Shown one piece after another: positions 48,951 through 57,259 of a DNA stretch of 64,000 nucleotides. The notes under the pieces are model-generated. The model made no database searches. It was not told the origin of the DNA and was given only the letters and a program-made list of their open reading frames with translations. The position numbers and the translations under genes were made by a program. Every line of letters starts with the position of its first letter. Positions within the stretch are counted from its first letter, which is position 1. Origin of the DNA: Acidiphilium sp. (GTDB lineage Bacteria; Pseudomonadota; Alphaproteobacteria; Acetobacterales; Acetobacteraceae); assembly GCA_028688905.1 (NCBI GenBank), contig JAQTXH010000001.1:186001-250000 (forward strand). The letters are read 5' to 3'.

Positions 48951-49564
48951 GCCAGCTTTATCTGATTTCGCCGCCGCGGATCGGGGGGGATTTTCCTGAT
49001 CTGCTGGCGGCGGCGCTGGATGCGGGTGAGGTTGCGGCGTTTCAGTTGCGGTTGAAGGATGTGGATGATGACGGGCTGTGCCGGGCGGTGGAGCGATTGT
49101 TGCCGGTGACGCAGGCGCGGGATGTGGCGTTCATTCTGAATGACCGGGCCGATCTGGCGGTGCGGCTGGGGTGCGATGGGGTTCATTTAGGGCAGGAGGA
49201 TTTGCCGAAGGGTGGGGTGAAGGCGGCGCGGGGGCTGGTTCGGGGGTTGAGTCTGGGGGTGACGTGTCATGCTTCGCGCCATCTGGCGATGGAGGCGGCG
49301 GAGTTCGGGGCGGATTATGTCGCGTTCGGTGCATTTTTTCCGACGGCGACCAAGGTGGTCGAGGCGATGGCGGAAGTTGAGATTATTGCGTGGTGGAGTG
49401 AGGTGATGGAGGTGCCTTGTGTGGCGATTGGGGGGATCGATGCAGGGAATTGCGGGGGGCTGGTGGCGGCGGGGGCGGATTTTCTCGCGGTGAGTGGGGC
49501 GGTATGGAATTGTGCGGCGGGTCCGGCGGCGGGGGTTGCGGCGATGCTGGCGGCGATGGGGTGA
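48947..49564 (+). CDS. thiE: Thiamine-phosphate synthase
   Basis: Joins the pyrimidine and thiazole halves of thiamine. The 205-residue barrel has [36 protein letters not shown] then [39 protein letters not shown] and VAIGGI. The TTG start overlaps the aldolase stop. No other thi gene and no TPP switch are nearby. Codons here are unusually G-rich on the coding strand. Confidence 0.9.
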   Translation: MSQLYLISPPRIGGDFPDLLAAALDAGEVAAFQLRLKDVDDDGLCRAVERLLPVTQARDVAFILNDRADLAVRLGCDGVHLGQEDLPKGGVKAARGLVRGLSLGVTCHASRHLAMEAAEFGADYVAFGAFFPTATKVVEAMAEVEIIAWWSEVMEVPCVAIGGIDAGNCGGLVAAGADFLAVSGAVWNCAAGPAAGVAAMLAAMG

Positions 49565-49634
49565 GGGTTTGGGGGTGAGGGTTTGCCTTAATTGTTGCTA
49601 TATCGTAACTATTTGGGCGTGCGAAGGTAAGGGG

Positions 49635-50246
49635 TCAGGGGGTGTTTTTGAGGATGGCGGGGTTGGTGATGAAGTGGTGGTTGCCCGGACCGAGCGGCGG
49701 GGGGGTTGAGGTGATGGGGGGAAAATTGGGGAGCGGGCGTTCGGCGCGTTTGGCTGGTCCGGGGCGGGGTGGGCTGGGTTTGCGGGGGCGTTCGGGCCGT
49801 TGCAGTGCCGGGGGGTGGCGGATGCCGAGCAGGGTGCAGAGCGGGCGGAGGATGCGACCGATGGCGGGATTGGTGGCGATGAGGTCGAGCATTTCAGGTT
49901 CGGCCAGCATATCGCGCAGCAGGTTGGCGGGCATGGCGGAGGGTGCGGGCCTGGTTTCGGTGTTGGGGAACATGAGGCGGAACCAGTTGAAGCCGCGCGG
50001 CAGGACGTATTCGGGTTTGGGTTTTGCGGGCCGGCTGGTTCGGACGGGGCGGGGTTTGCGCGCGGGGATGGGGCCGCGGGCCATGCATTTCATGAAGCGT
50101 TTGGAAAGAGTGTCGATGCGCGCCCAGGCGAGGGTGACGAGCGGGCCGGCGAGATGCGGGGTGGGGCCGTAGGTTGTGATGCCCTTGCGGATCAGCGCCA
50201 TGAGCCATGCGAAACGTTCGGAGAGGGTTTCAGGGGTGTTTCGCAT
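49635..50246 (-). CDS. Hypothetical Pro/Arg-rich protein
   Basis: About 203 residues from ATG 50246 (or 215 from 50282). Residues 1-60 have RNTPETLSERFAWLMALIRKG and WARIDTLSKRFMKCMARGP; a middle part has LRDMLAEPEMLDLIATNPAIG then RILRPLCTLLGI; the C terminus is low-complexity Pro/Arg. No function is recognised. A degenerate fragment related to its two ends lies just upstream at 50.4 kb, which argues that the coding frame is real. Confidence 0.55.
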   Translation of the reverse strand: MRNTPETLSERFAWLMALIRKGITTYGPTPHLAGPLVTLAWARIDTLSKRFMKCMARGPIPARKPRPVRTSRPAKPKPEYVLPRGFNWFRLMFPNTETRPAPSAMPANLLRDMLAEPEMLDLIATNPAIGRILRPLCTLLGIRHPPALQRPERPRKPSPPRPGPAKRAERPLPNFPPITSTPPPLGPGNHHFITNPAILKNTP

Positions 50247-50344
50247 GAGGCCATAGGACCACAGGCCTAGGGGGGTGGGCAAGGGGTTTGTTTGGGGTGG
50301 TGGGATAAAGGTGACGCGGCGGGTGCGCGCGTTTCATCAGGCAG

Positions 50345-50516
50345 GCGGCACCAGGGAGTCGGACGCTGAGGGCGTGGCAGAGCGGCGGTGTATGCGACCG
50401 AGGGAGGGGTTGGTCGCGATGGCGGAGCGGAGCTGAAATCCGAACCAGGCAAAATCGTTCGGTAATGGTTTCGGCGGTGCTTTGCATGCCGGTATTGGGC
50501 CATAGACAAAGGGGCT
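50345..50516 (-). pseudogene. Degenerate paralogue fragment of the 49.6-kb gene
   Basis: On the minus strand LCLWPNTGMQSTAETITERF matches LGLWSYGLMRNTPETLSERF of the neighbour, and after a frame change IATNPSLGRIHRR matches IATNPAIGRILRP. The middle of the gene is missing. This is a relic of a tandem duplication with an internal deletion and a frameshift. Confidence 0.55.
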
Positions 50517-50708
50517 GAGAAAGGTGATTTTTAGGACGATGAATTTTTCGTGGTAGGCACGCATTGTGCAAAAATCTCTCTTGTTCGGCACGCTTTTGTT
50601 GTAAGGAAAACGCTCCGAGACTCGGAAGCAAAATTCCTCGATCTGGCCCGCCGCCTAACACATTTTGCATTACGAATGACACGACGCACCTCCGGAGATG
50701 TTTTCTTT

Positions 50709-51863
50709 ATGTCTGTTGATAATCTGACGTCCGTATTCGAATCGAACCAATGCAAGTTACCGTATTTCCTTAAGAAATACGGACGGCCCGAAAGCGACGC
50801 TTTAGAGAAATATCTTGGTAATAGCGATTTTGAATCCCTTATGAAGTTTGCAATTGACCTTAGATCCGAGCAAAATTTTATTGCCGCGTCGGAAGTCTTT
50901 GGAACAGCCTATATTATCAATCGAGACTCTGCCGACGCGCTTATGGCGCGCCTTTCCTGTCTTGCTACGGCTAATCTGCCTGCCGACGAGCAAGAAATTG
51001 AAACCTTAAAGCGCCTTAATGAAAATTATCACGCATTGTTTCTTGCAAAAAGACATCATTTAGCGAATCCGGGAAACTCCGAAATTATACTTCAGACATT
51101 ACGAAACAGTTTTGAGGGCTTTCACACTGGCGCGGAAGCGGACTGGCTCTTTATAGAGCATGCAATGAAACTCCATCATTCTTTTAGTGGAGTAAATTCG
51201 TATCTAGTTTCACCAATTCCACGAAATTTGTTCATGTACTGGGACACAAATCCCCCAAGCGAGATAGCTGAAAATGTTTCTTATCATAAAGATCTAAAAT
51301 ACTTTAATGTTTTATTTTTTAACAAAGAATCGGCGGGAGAGTTTTTGGCATCGTACTATGGGTTTGAATGTCGGCGTATGTTTTTTGAATTAAGCCACCC
51401 GTCAGAGGAAAGTGATTTTTTCCGATTTCACGCTATAAATACATTTGGCGGGTATTACCTGGATCTAGATGAGCAAATTATTTCAGTTGATCACTTTAAA
51501 AATTCACTTTCCGATGCTAGCGATTCAGTATTTATCGTTTCGCGAAATCCGGATGGGTCAATGGGGCCTGTCCACTCCGCGTTTTTCGGAAGCTCAGCAA
51601 ATAATCCAATCATTACAAATGCTATATTAAATTTGTATCAAAATATTCACTTCTTTAAAGATCTTTCGCTTTGGCTGAAATCTGGACCGGGACCAATCAC
51701 GAGGGCTATTTCGAGAGCCTACTACAACGCGTATTTTAATGGAATTCAGCTTCCACATTTCCATGTGTTTCCGTATACAGTTTTTGGATCGTTTATTAGA
51801 GCCTTGGATGTTTCTTACCGGGGCGATCTACGGGACTGGCGTGTACACGAAGCAAGTCGCTAA
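50709..51863 (+). CDS. GT32-like glycosyltransferase
   Basis: A 384-residue protein from an A+T-rich island. The C-terminal half matches the Och1/GT32 pattern: IPRNLFMYWDTNPPSEIAEN, then SDFFRFHAINTFGGYYLDLD, where the last Asp pair forms the DxD metal motif. The N-terminal 150 residues are helical with TPR-like spacing. It probably adds a sugar to a surface glycan or lipid. GGAG lies upstream of the ATG. Base composition unlike the neighbours suggests transfer. An FkbM-type gene follows. Confidence 0.75.
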   Translation: MSVDNLTSVFESNQCKLPYFLKKYGRPESDALEKYLGNSDFESLMKFAIDLRSEQNFIAASEVFGTAYIINRDSADALMARLSCLATANLPADEQEIETLKRLNENYHALFLAKRHHLANPGNSEIILQTLRNSFEGFHTGAEADWLFIEHAMKLHHSFSGVNSYLVSPIPRNLFMYWDTNPPSEIAENVSYHKDLKYFNVLFFNKESAGEFLASYYGFECRRMFFELSHPSEESDFFRFHAINTFGGYYLDLDEQIISVDHFKNSLSDASDSVFIVSRNPDGSMGPVHSAFFGSSANNPIITNAILNLYQNIHFFKDLSLWLKSGPGPITRAISRAYYNAYFNGIQLPHFHVFPYTVFGSFIRALDVSYRGDLRDWRVHEASR

Positions 51864-51947
51864 TAGAATCTCATTTCCAACTCTTTTAGTGTATTGTCTA
51901 ATAATCTGCGTACGCCTGTTTCCATTCTAAAACAATATGAACGAAAT

Positions 51948-52688
51948 ATGTTGAATATGGTAAAGCATAATTTTGTTGTAACCAAATGTTATGTTGGCGA
52001 CAAACCTGTTAATATTGTTCATCGTCATGGTGATTCCGATATAGGAATCGTCAAACAGACTTTTGAGCATAGGCAATACGTACCAAATGAAGAACGATTT
52101 AAAGATATATGTGACGAATATCAGAAAATACTGGATCATGGGAGTATTCAGCTGATAGTAGATGCTGGAGCTAATATAGGTTCCAGTACCGCGTGGTTTG
52201 GAGAAAATTTTCCTCTGAGCCACATTGTTTCAATTGAGCCAAGTGCGGAAAATTTTACTTTTCTTGTCGTTAACGGATCAAAATATTGGGTTGACTTTCG
52301 CTGTCGACTTTCGCTTGGGTGCCATATCATCCCATGATGGTGTCGGATCGCTTCACGATCCTGGTCGAGGTCCCTTAGGCTTTCAAGCAAGCGCCGCGGT
52401 GGGAGAGAATAACGTGTTATTAATTGGATGCGATAATCTAATAAACTCCAAAATCGCAATCGGAATGACGCCATTTATTTTCAAGTGTGATATAGAAGGT
52501 GGAGAAGAGCGGCTATTTAGCGATGATGTTGATTGGTTCGATAAATTTTTTTTGTAGTTGCAGAACCGCATGATTGGCTTTTGAAAGGGCAAGCTACATC
52601 GAAAAATATGCTTCGCGTAATTAGTGCGGCAGAGTCCCGTGATTTCATATTTTATGGGGAAAATATATTTTTGTTTAAGAACATGTAA
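51948..52688 (+). pseudogene. FkbM-family methyltransferase, two frameshifts
   Basis: SAM motif I is LIVDAGANIGSSTAWFGENF followed by HIVSIEPSAENF. The frame is lost at 52293-52315, where GACTTTCGCT occurs twice 13 bases apart; removing one copy restores VDFRLGAISSHDGVGSLHDP. It continues through FIFKCDIEGGEERLF and breaks again in a run of eight T at 52546-52553. One extra T would restore VVAEPHDWLLKGQATSKNM to the stop at 52688. The gene is otherwise intact, so decay is recent or the T-run is variable. Confidence 0.85.
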
Positions 52689-52733
52689 ATAAGATAAGAA
52701 TTGCATTCCTTTGCTTTCTGTGGGTTTTCCTAG

Positions 52734-52764
52734 CTGGATTGCTGCGCTTCGCTTGCAATGACGT
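52734..52764 (+). repeat. 31-bp dispersed repeat, left copy
   Basis: CTGGATTGCTGCGCTTCGCT then TGCAATGACGT. It matches 27 of 31 bases of 54868-54898. The reverse strand reads as the widespread intergenic repeat of the CATTGCAAGCGAAGCGCAGC kind. Confidence 0.7.
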
Positions 52765-52913
52765 GAAGGGGGGTGGGGGTTGGGGTTGGTGGTGTTGGGG
52801 TGGGGGGAGTGCTTTGCTTGTGGTTGATCGGTGGGGGTGCCCGGGTTTTCGTTCTCATCATCGGTCGGGGTTTTGCGGGAGGTGTTGATGGGCAGGTCGG
52901 GAAGACGCGTCGG

Positions 52914-53746
52914 TTAGATTGCGATGGCGGCGGGGTGGCCTCTGTGCTGCGGGGGACGGCGGGGATTGGCGGGGGGCAGCGGTGACGGAGTCGCCTCATT
53001 GAGGTTTTTTCCGAAGCGGTCCTGCAATGTGAGCGCGAGACGATGGATTTTTTCTGCCTGCGTTCTCTCAAGTTCGTTCAACTTCTCTTGCGCGCTCTCG
53101 TTTAGGCTATTGTCGTTCGGTGCTCTGCCGCGCTCCATCAGAAATTGATCAAAGATGCGTGGTGCAGGAATGCTGGGTAGATCGGAATTTTGTATGAAAT
53201 CCTGCATTTCTGTCCATATTAATGGTATTCCTGCCGAAATAATCGCTTTATAGAAATTCGGCATTCTAGCTTGGGGGTTTGCTTGTGGTATGCCGAGACC
53301 GTTGGCAGCAAATCTATCAAAGACTGTCCAGTTATCAGGTTTCAAAAACCACATGAATTTTGTTGTTGCCGACATTTGGTGATTTCTAAACAGCCTTTGT
53401 CTAAGCGCTTCTGTTGCTAGCTCGGCGCAATATGCTGCGCGGTTATCTATCGAGGCTGGCCATTTTTTATCATTTTCATTGAAAAATTGGCCAATCTAAA
53501 AATTTGGTGCTTGCATAGGGAAATATTAGGATTGGCAGCGGTAATCCATCTATTCACGTTATAGTATGTTGCTATTTTTCTTAAAATGTCTGAGTTCATT
53601 TTATTGTCATTTTCATGAATTAAATTCAAATAGATTTGATCAAATGATGTTCATTGAAAATAATAACGAATTGTAGCCCAATATAGCTCGTTGTCCGGTG
53701 TGGGAAAGTTAATGCTGTGGCGATTTAGTGGCGGTTGCGCGGTCAT
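52914..53746 (-). pseudogene. Decayed unknown gene with one stop and one frameshift
   Basis: The frame opens at ATG 53746 (TAQPPLNRHSINFPTPDNEL), meets an in-frame TGA at 53653-53651, and continues with SFDQIYLNLIHENDNKMNSD and NVNRWITAANPNISL. A 1-base loss in the A-run at 53482-53486 shifts it into FNENDKKWPASIDNRAAYCA, ELATEALRQRLFRNHQ and TKFMWFLKPDNWTVFDRFAA, ending in a Pro-rich tail at 52914. About 275 residues if repaired. No family recognised. Confidence 0.7.
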
Positions 53747-53983
53747 TCGCTGTTTTCCCTCGGTCGCATTTTCCCGGTTTTCCAAATATTAGTTATGTTC
53801 TTTTTTCGCAAGGTGCCATTCGCTTTTTTTGTAGGTTCATGGACAACCATGTTTGAGTGGGTTCTTCGACCGGGGCGCTCTTGAGTTTTGAGAGTTTTTT
53901 GTTGGTGTGGACGGCTCTCCGGCATCGAGTGTGCCATGATTGGGGCTGTGTAACCGACCAATGAAAGGACCGTCCGGAGGAAT

Positions 53984-54606
53984 ATAAGCGCATAGCGATT
54001 GATACGTCCAAGCATGTTTTCACGATCCATGGGGTCGATGTCGAGGAGCGGGTGGTTTTGCGCCGTGAGGTGCGGCGGTCGCAGCTGGTGGGGTTTTTTG
54101 CCAGAATGGCACCAACCGAGGTGGAGATCGAGGCGTGTGGCGGCTCGCATCATTGGGCGCGGGTGCTGGGTGCGCTGGGCCATCGGGTGCGGTTGATCCC
54201 GGCACAATACGTCAAGCCCTTCGTCAAACGCGCGAAGAATGATCGCAACGATGCCGAGGCGATCTGCGAGGCGGCGGCGCGGCCCACGATGCGCAGCGTG
54301 CCGGTCAAATCCGCTGAGCAACAGGCGGACACCATGATCCTGAAACATCGCGACATGCTGGTGAGCCAACGCACCCAGACGAACAACGCCCTGCGCGGCC
54401 ATGCCGCGACGCCCTGCGCGGCCACGCCGCGACGCCCTGCGCGGCCATGCCGCGACGCCCTGCGCGGCCATGCCGCGGAATTCGGTCTCATCGCGCCCAA
54501 GGGGGCCAACAACGTCGCGGGCCTGCTCGCACAGATCGCGCAGGATGAGGCGATCCCGGCCACCGCCGCTCACCGCCTGATCCGCGCGTTGGCACCAGGG
54601 GTTTAA
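53984..54606 (+). mobile_element. Defective IS110-type transposase
   Basis: N-terminal DEDD half of an IS110-family transposase: RIAIDTSKHVFTIHGVDVEE, APTEVEIEACGGSHHWARVL, VKPFVKRAKNDRNDAEAICE. The expected start after GGAGG reads ATAAGCGC where ATGAAGCGC is expected, so the start codon seems lost by one base. A 23-bp repeat inserts 23 residues near the middle. The frame stops after HRLIRALAPGV, so the C-terminal domain with the catalytic Ser is missing. Expected to be inactive. Confidence 0.8.
54386..54477 (+). repeat. 23-bp tandem repeat inside the transposase gene
   Basis: Units at 54391-54413, 54414-54436 and 54437-54459, each beginning CTGCGCGGCC, plus a partial unit to 54477. Three added units equal 69 bases, so the frame is kept, and each unit is translated in a different phase. 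One C/T difference separates unit 2 from the rest. Confidence 0.92.
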
Positions 54607-54867
54607 GGGCAAGCAGGAGATGATGATCGGTCGAACCGACGAACGACGCAGTCCGAAAGAACCCTGGCACACGATGCCGCTATTTTGTTCGGAAGCCGTT
54701 CGCGGATGCCATCTAGGCCATGCGGTCATGCCACCGCACCAACAGGCCGGACACATGAACGCACTCAACCAGATCAAAAAATCCCGCACAACAACCTTGA
54801 ACCCAAGGGGCCGTCCACACATGGTTCTTTTTTGCAAAAAAACCTTTCATTCTAACATGTTTCCCGA
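54607..54867. other. Remnant sequence after the IS110 fragment
   Basis: No supported gene. An open frame containing HMNALNQIKKSRTTTLNPRG looks like insertion-sequence 3' flank rather than a protein. GGTTCTTTTTTGC and GCAAAAAAACC near 54824-54845 form a T/A-rich hairpin. Confidence 0.4.
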
Positions 54868-54898
54868 CTGGATTGCCGCGCTGCGCTCGCCATGACGT
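54868..54898 (+). repeat. 31-bp dispersed repeat, right copy
   Basis: CTGGATTGCCGCGCTGCGCT then CGCCATGACGT, same orientation as 52734-52764. The pair brackets the decayed gene and the IS110 fragment. Confidence 0.7.
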
Positions 54899-54923
54899 TC
54901 GTCGGGCCGGGAATATGGTCAGG

Positions 54924-55904
54924 TCAGGGGTGGGCGATCGCGGCGAGGGTGGCGGCGTCGGGGCGGGCACCGATCTGGCTGATGGCGGCGGCGGCGGCGG
55001 TGCTGGCGAGGGCGGCGCAGGCGGGCAGCGAATCGCCGCGGGCGAGGGCGGTGAGGAAGCCAGCGGCGTAGGCGTCGCCGGCACCGGTGGTGTCGAGCAC
55101 GATGGTAGGCACTGCTTTGGCGTGGTGGCGGGTTGGGCCGGTGATGATGACGCTGCCGACTTCGCTGCGGGTGAGGACCGCGAGCGGCACTGTCTGGGCG
55201 GCGACATTGGCGGCGCTTTCGAAATTATCCTGCTCGAACAGGGCGCACACTTCGGTTTCGTTGGCGAACAGGATATCGACGGTTGCGAGTAGGTCGAGGA
55301 AGCCGGCGCGGTGGCGATCGACGCAGAATGCATCGGACAGTGACAAGGCCACCTTGCGGCCGGCGGCGCGGGCGAGGCGGGCGGCGGCGCGGAACGCGGC
55401 CTGGGCGTGGGGTGGGTCGAACAGGTAGCCTTCGAGGTAGAGAATTGCGGACGCGCTTATGGCGTCGGCGTCGAGATCGGCTGCCGAGAAATCGACGCAG
55501 GCACCGAGATAGGTGTTCATGGTGCGCTGGCCGTCCGGCGTGACCAGGATCAGGCAGCGGGCGGTGGGCGCGCCGGTTACAGCGAAATCGGTGGGGAAAT
55601 CGACCCCGATATCCCGCAGATCGGCGGCGAAGGCGGCACCCAGGGTATCGTCGGCGACCTTGCCGAGGAAGGCGACGCGCGCGCCAAGCCCGGCGGCGAC
55701 GGCGCACGTATTGGCGACCGAACCGCCCGAGGCGATTTTGCCCGCCGGCATAGTGGCGGAGAGGTGCTCGGCGGCGGCGGCGTCGATCAGGGCCATGCTG
55801 CCTTTGCGCATGTCATGCCGGTCGAGAAAATCGTTGTCGGTCAGGGCAAGAACATCGACGATGGCGTTGCCGATGCCGATGATGTCGTAACGGAGCGCGG
55901 TCAT
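54924..55904 (-). CDS. PfkB-family carbohydrate/adenosine kinase
   Basis: A 326-residue ribokinase-fold kinase of the adenosine kinase-like group common in alphaproteobacteria. DIIGIGNAIVDVLALTDNDF opens the fold, ASGGSVANTCAVAAGLGARV is the first PfkB motif, and VLDTTGAGDAYAAGFLTALA holds the catalytic Asp and anion hole. Adenosine is the likely substrate, not proven. ATG 55904 is the family start. It is divergent from the bactofilin gene across 14-bp tandem repeats. Confidence 0.87.
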   Translation of the reverse strand: MTALRYDIIGIGNAIVDVLALTDNDFLDRHDMRKGSMALIDAAAAEHLSATMPAGKIASGGSVANTCAVAAGLGARVAFLGKVADDTLGAAFAADLRDIGVDFPTDFAVTGAPTARCLILVTPDGQRTMNTYLGACVDFSAADLDADAISASAILYLEGYLFDPPHAQAAFRAAARLARAAGRKVALSLSDAFCVDRHRAGFLDLLATVDILFANETEVCALFEQDNFESAANVAAQTVPLAVLTRSEVGSVIITGPTRHHAKAVPTIVLDTTGAGDAYAAGFLTALARGDSLPACAALASTAAAAAISQIGARPDAATLAAIAHP

Positions 55905-55977
55905 GCTGTGGTCCTGACGAAAGTGATGTGGGTGGCCTGAGCGTATCATCAGGGACGACCATGCCAAATCCGGCACT

Positions 55978-56047
55978 CAGATACCAGCGCTCAGATGCCA
56001 GCGTTCAGATGCCAGCACTCAGATGCCAGCACTTAGATGCCAGCACT
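55978..56047. repeat. Five tandem 14-bp units
   Basis: Units starting at 55978, 55992, 56006, 56020 and 56034 follow CAGATGCCAGCACT with few changes; partial units flank both ends. They lie in the divergent spacer between the PfkB kinase and bactofilin genes. There are no spacers, so this is not CRISPR. Confidence 0.9.
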
Positions 56048-56189
56048 CAGATGAAGGAAAGATTGCCGATTGGCAAACTGATCGGGTTGCGGAACCTTAC
56101 GGCTAAACATAGGTTTTTTGGCACCAACCGATTGTCGGTAGCGCGCGGGGCGTGCTAGCTCCGCACAGCGCGAAGCGAGTGGAGGTTTT

Positions 56190-56819
56190 GTGATCAGTTT
56201 CAGAAAACGCGACGAGCAGCCGACCGAACCGAAGCCGACCGTGGGGCCAGGCGCGGCCCCGGCCGCGAAAGACGATGGGTTGAGTATGCCGCCGTTCCGT
56301 CCGGCCGCCGCGGCCGCCGCAACCCCCTTTTCCACCGAACCGCCGACCGAACAGGAGACGCCCATGGCAAGATCCCCCTTTGCACCCAACCCCCCCACCC
56401 CGACGCCGGCGGCGCCACCGGCATCGCCTTTGGCCGGTGCCGGGTTTCGCCCGACGATGAACCGTGGTGCCGACACCGCCGAGCGCCGCACTTTGGTGGT
56501 GGGTCGTGGCATCAGCGTGCAGGGCGTGGTGCAGGACGCCGAGCGCCTAGTGGTTGAGGGCACGGTCGAAGCGACCATGATCAACGCCACCGAGCTGTCG
56601 ATCACCCAGGGCGGCGTGTTCAAGGGTGAGGCTGAGGTCGAGGAGGCGGAGATTGCCGGCACGATCGATGGCACCCTCACCGCGCGTCACGCGCTGATCG
56701 TGCGGGCGACCGGCCGGGTGCTCGGCACCGCGCGCTGCCGGCGGTTGCAGGTGGAAGATGGCGGTCAGATCACCGGCCGGATCGAAATGATCACCGAAGG
56801 CGCGCCCAAGGCCGAGTGA
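56190..56819 (+). CDS. Bactofilin
   Basis: A 209-residue polymer-forming cytoskeletal protein. The first 95 residues are Pro/Ala-rich and disordered. The core (about 98-200) is a right-handed beta-helix of short turns: LVVGRGISVQGVVQDAERLV, VEGTVEATMINATELSITQG, GVFKGEAEVEEAEIAGTIDG, LIVRATGRVLGTARCRRLQV. The GTG start has GGAGG five bases upstream. Bactofilins organise local wall synthesis. The next gene overlaps by TGATG. Confidence 0.92.
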   Translation: MISFRKRDEQPTEPKPTVGPGAAPAAKDDGLSMPPFRPAAAAAATPFSTEPPTEQETPMARSPFAPNPPTPTPAAPPASPLAGAGFRPTMNRGADTAERRTLVVGRGISVQGVVQDAERLVVEGTVEATMINATELSITQGGVFKGEAEVEEAEIAGTIDGTLTARHALIVRATGRVLGTARCRRLQVEDGGQITGRIEMITEGAPKAE

Positions 56820-57160
56820 TGCGGGGCGATTGCGCCGTTGTGCTGCTGCTGGCCGTGGCTCTGGCCGGTTGCAGCGCGGCGCAACCCCCTGCGGTGACAA
56901 GCGCTTCCACGGCACCGGTGCCGGTGATGCTGGTCGGAACCTCGGTCAGCGACCTGCGGGCGGATTTGGGGGTGCCGGCATTGCAGCGGGTCGATGGGTC
57001 GGCCCAGGTATGGCTTTATGACTCACCGGTGTGCCGGCTCAACATCGTTCTATACCCCGGACCAAGCGGCACGCCGCAGGTGAGCGCGGCGATGCCGATG
57101 CCGCGCGGCGTGTCGCAATCCGCCTGTGTGGCCAGCCTGGAACAGAACCGCGGCTCCTGA
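56819..57160 (+). CDS. Small putative lipoprotein
   Basis: A 113-residue protein with a lipoprotein-type signal, CAVVLLLAVALAGC, Cys at residue 18. The mature part has TSVSDLRADLGVPALQRVDG and AQVWLYDSPVCRLNIVLYPG, a small beta-rich domain with two further Cys. Function unknown. The ATG overlaps the bactofilin stop, so the two are coupled, hinting at an envelope role near bactofilin. Confidence 0.75.
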   Translation: MRGDCAVVLLLAVALAGCSAAQPPAVTSASTAPVPVMLVGTSVSDLRADLGVPALQRVDGSAQVWLYDSPVCRLNIVLYPGPSGTPQVSAAMPMPRGVSQSACVASLEQNRGS

Positions 57161-57259
57161 TACTGAACCCTCAGACGCCGGGCGCACGCATTCGCGGCGG
57201 CAGGCAAACGAGCGATCGCTCCGTTGGCCTGTTCGGACGGTGGGAAACGTGGAGGGCGC

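Noticed and set aside
48900-49000. TPP riboswitch for thiE
   Set aside because: thiE overlaps the aldolase stop, leaving no leader; no THI-box motif was found.
52730-53071. Pro/Thr-rich open frame on the minus strand
   Set aside because: Low-complexity frame out of phase with the decayed gene, ending inside the 31-bp dispersed repeat.
53447-53629. 60-codon stand-alone gene on the minus strand
   Set aside because: It is the middle piece of the decayed gene at 52914-53746 and continues in frame on both sides apart from one stop and one lost base.
53743-54837. 364-codon open frame antisense to the IS110 fragment
   Set aside because: Its repeated RRGRAG/RRGMAAQG-like peptides are the 23-bp tandem repeat read backwards; the transposase reading on the plus strand is a clear family match.
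55978-56047. Possible CRISPR array
   Set aside because: Units are 14 bases with no spacers and no cas genes are present.
55928-56158. 76-codon frame reading through the 14-bp repeats
   Set aside because: The peptide is just the tandem repeat translated, has no ribosome site, and overlaps the control region.
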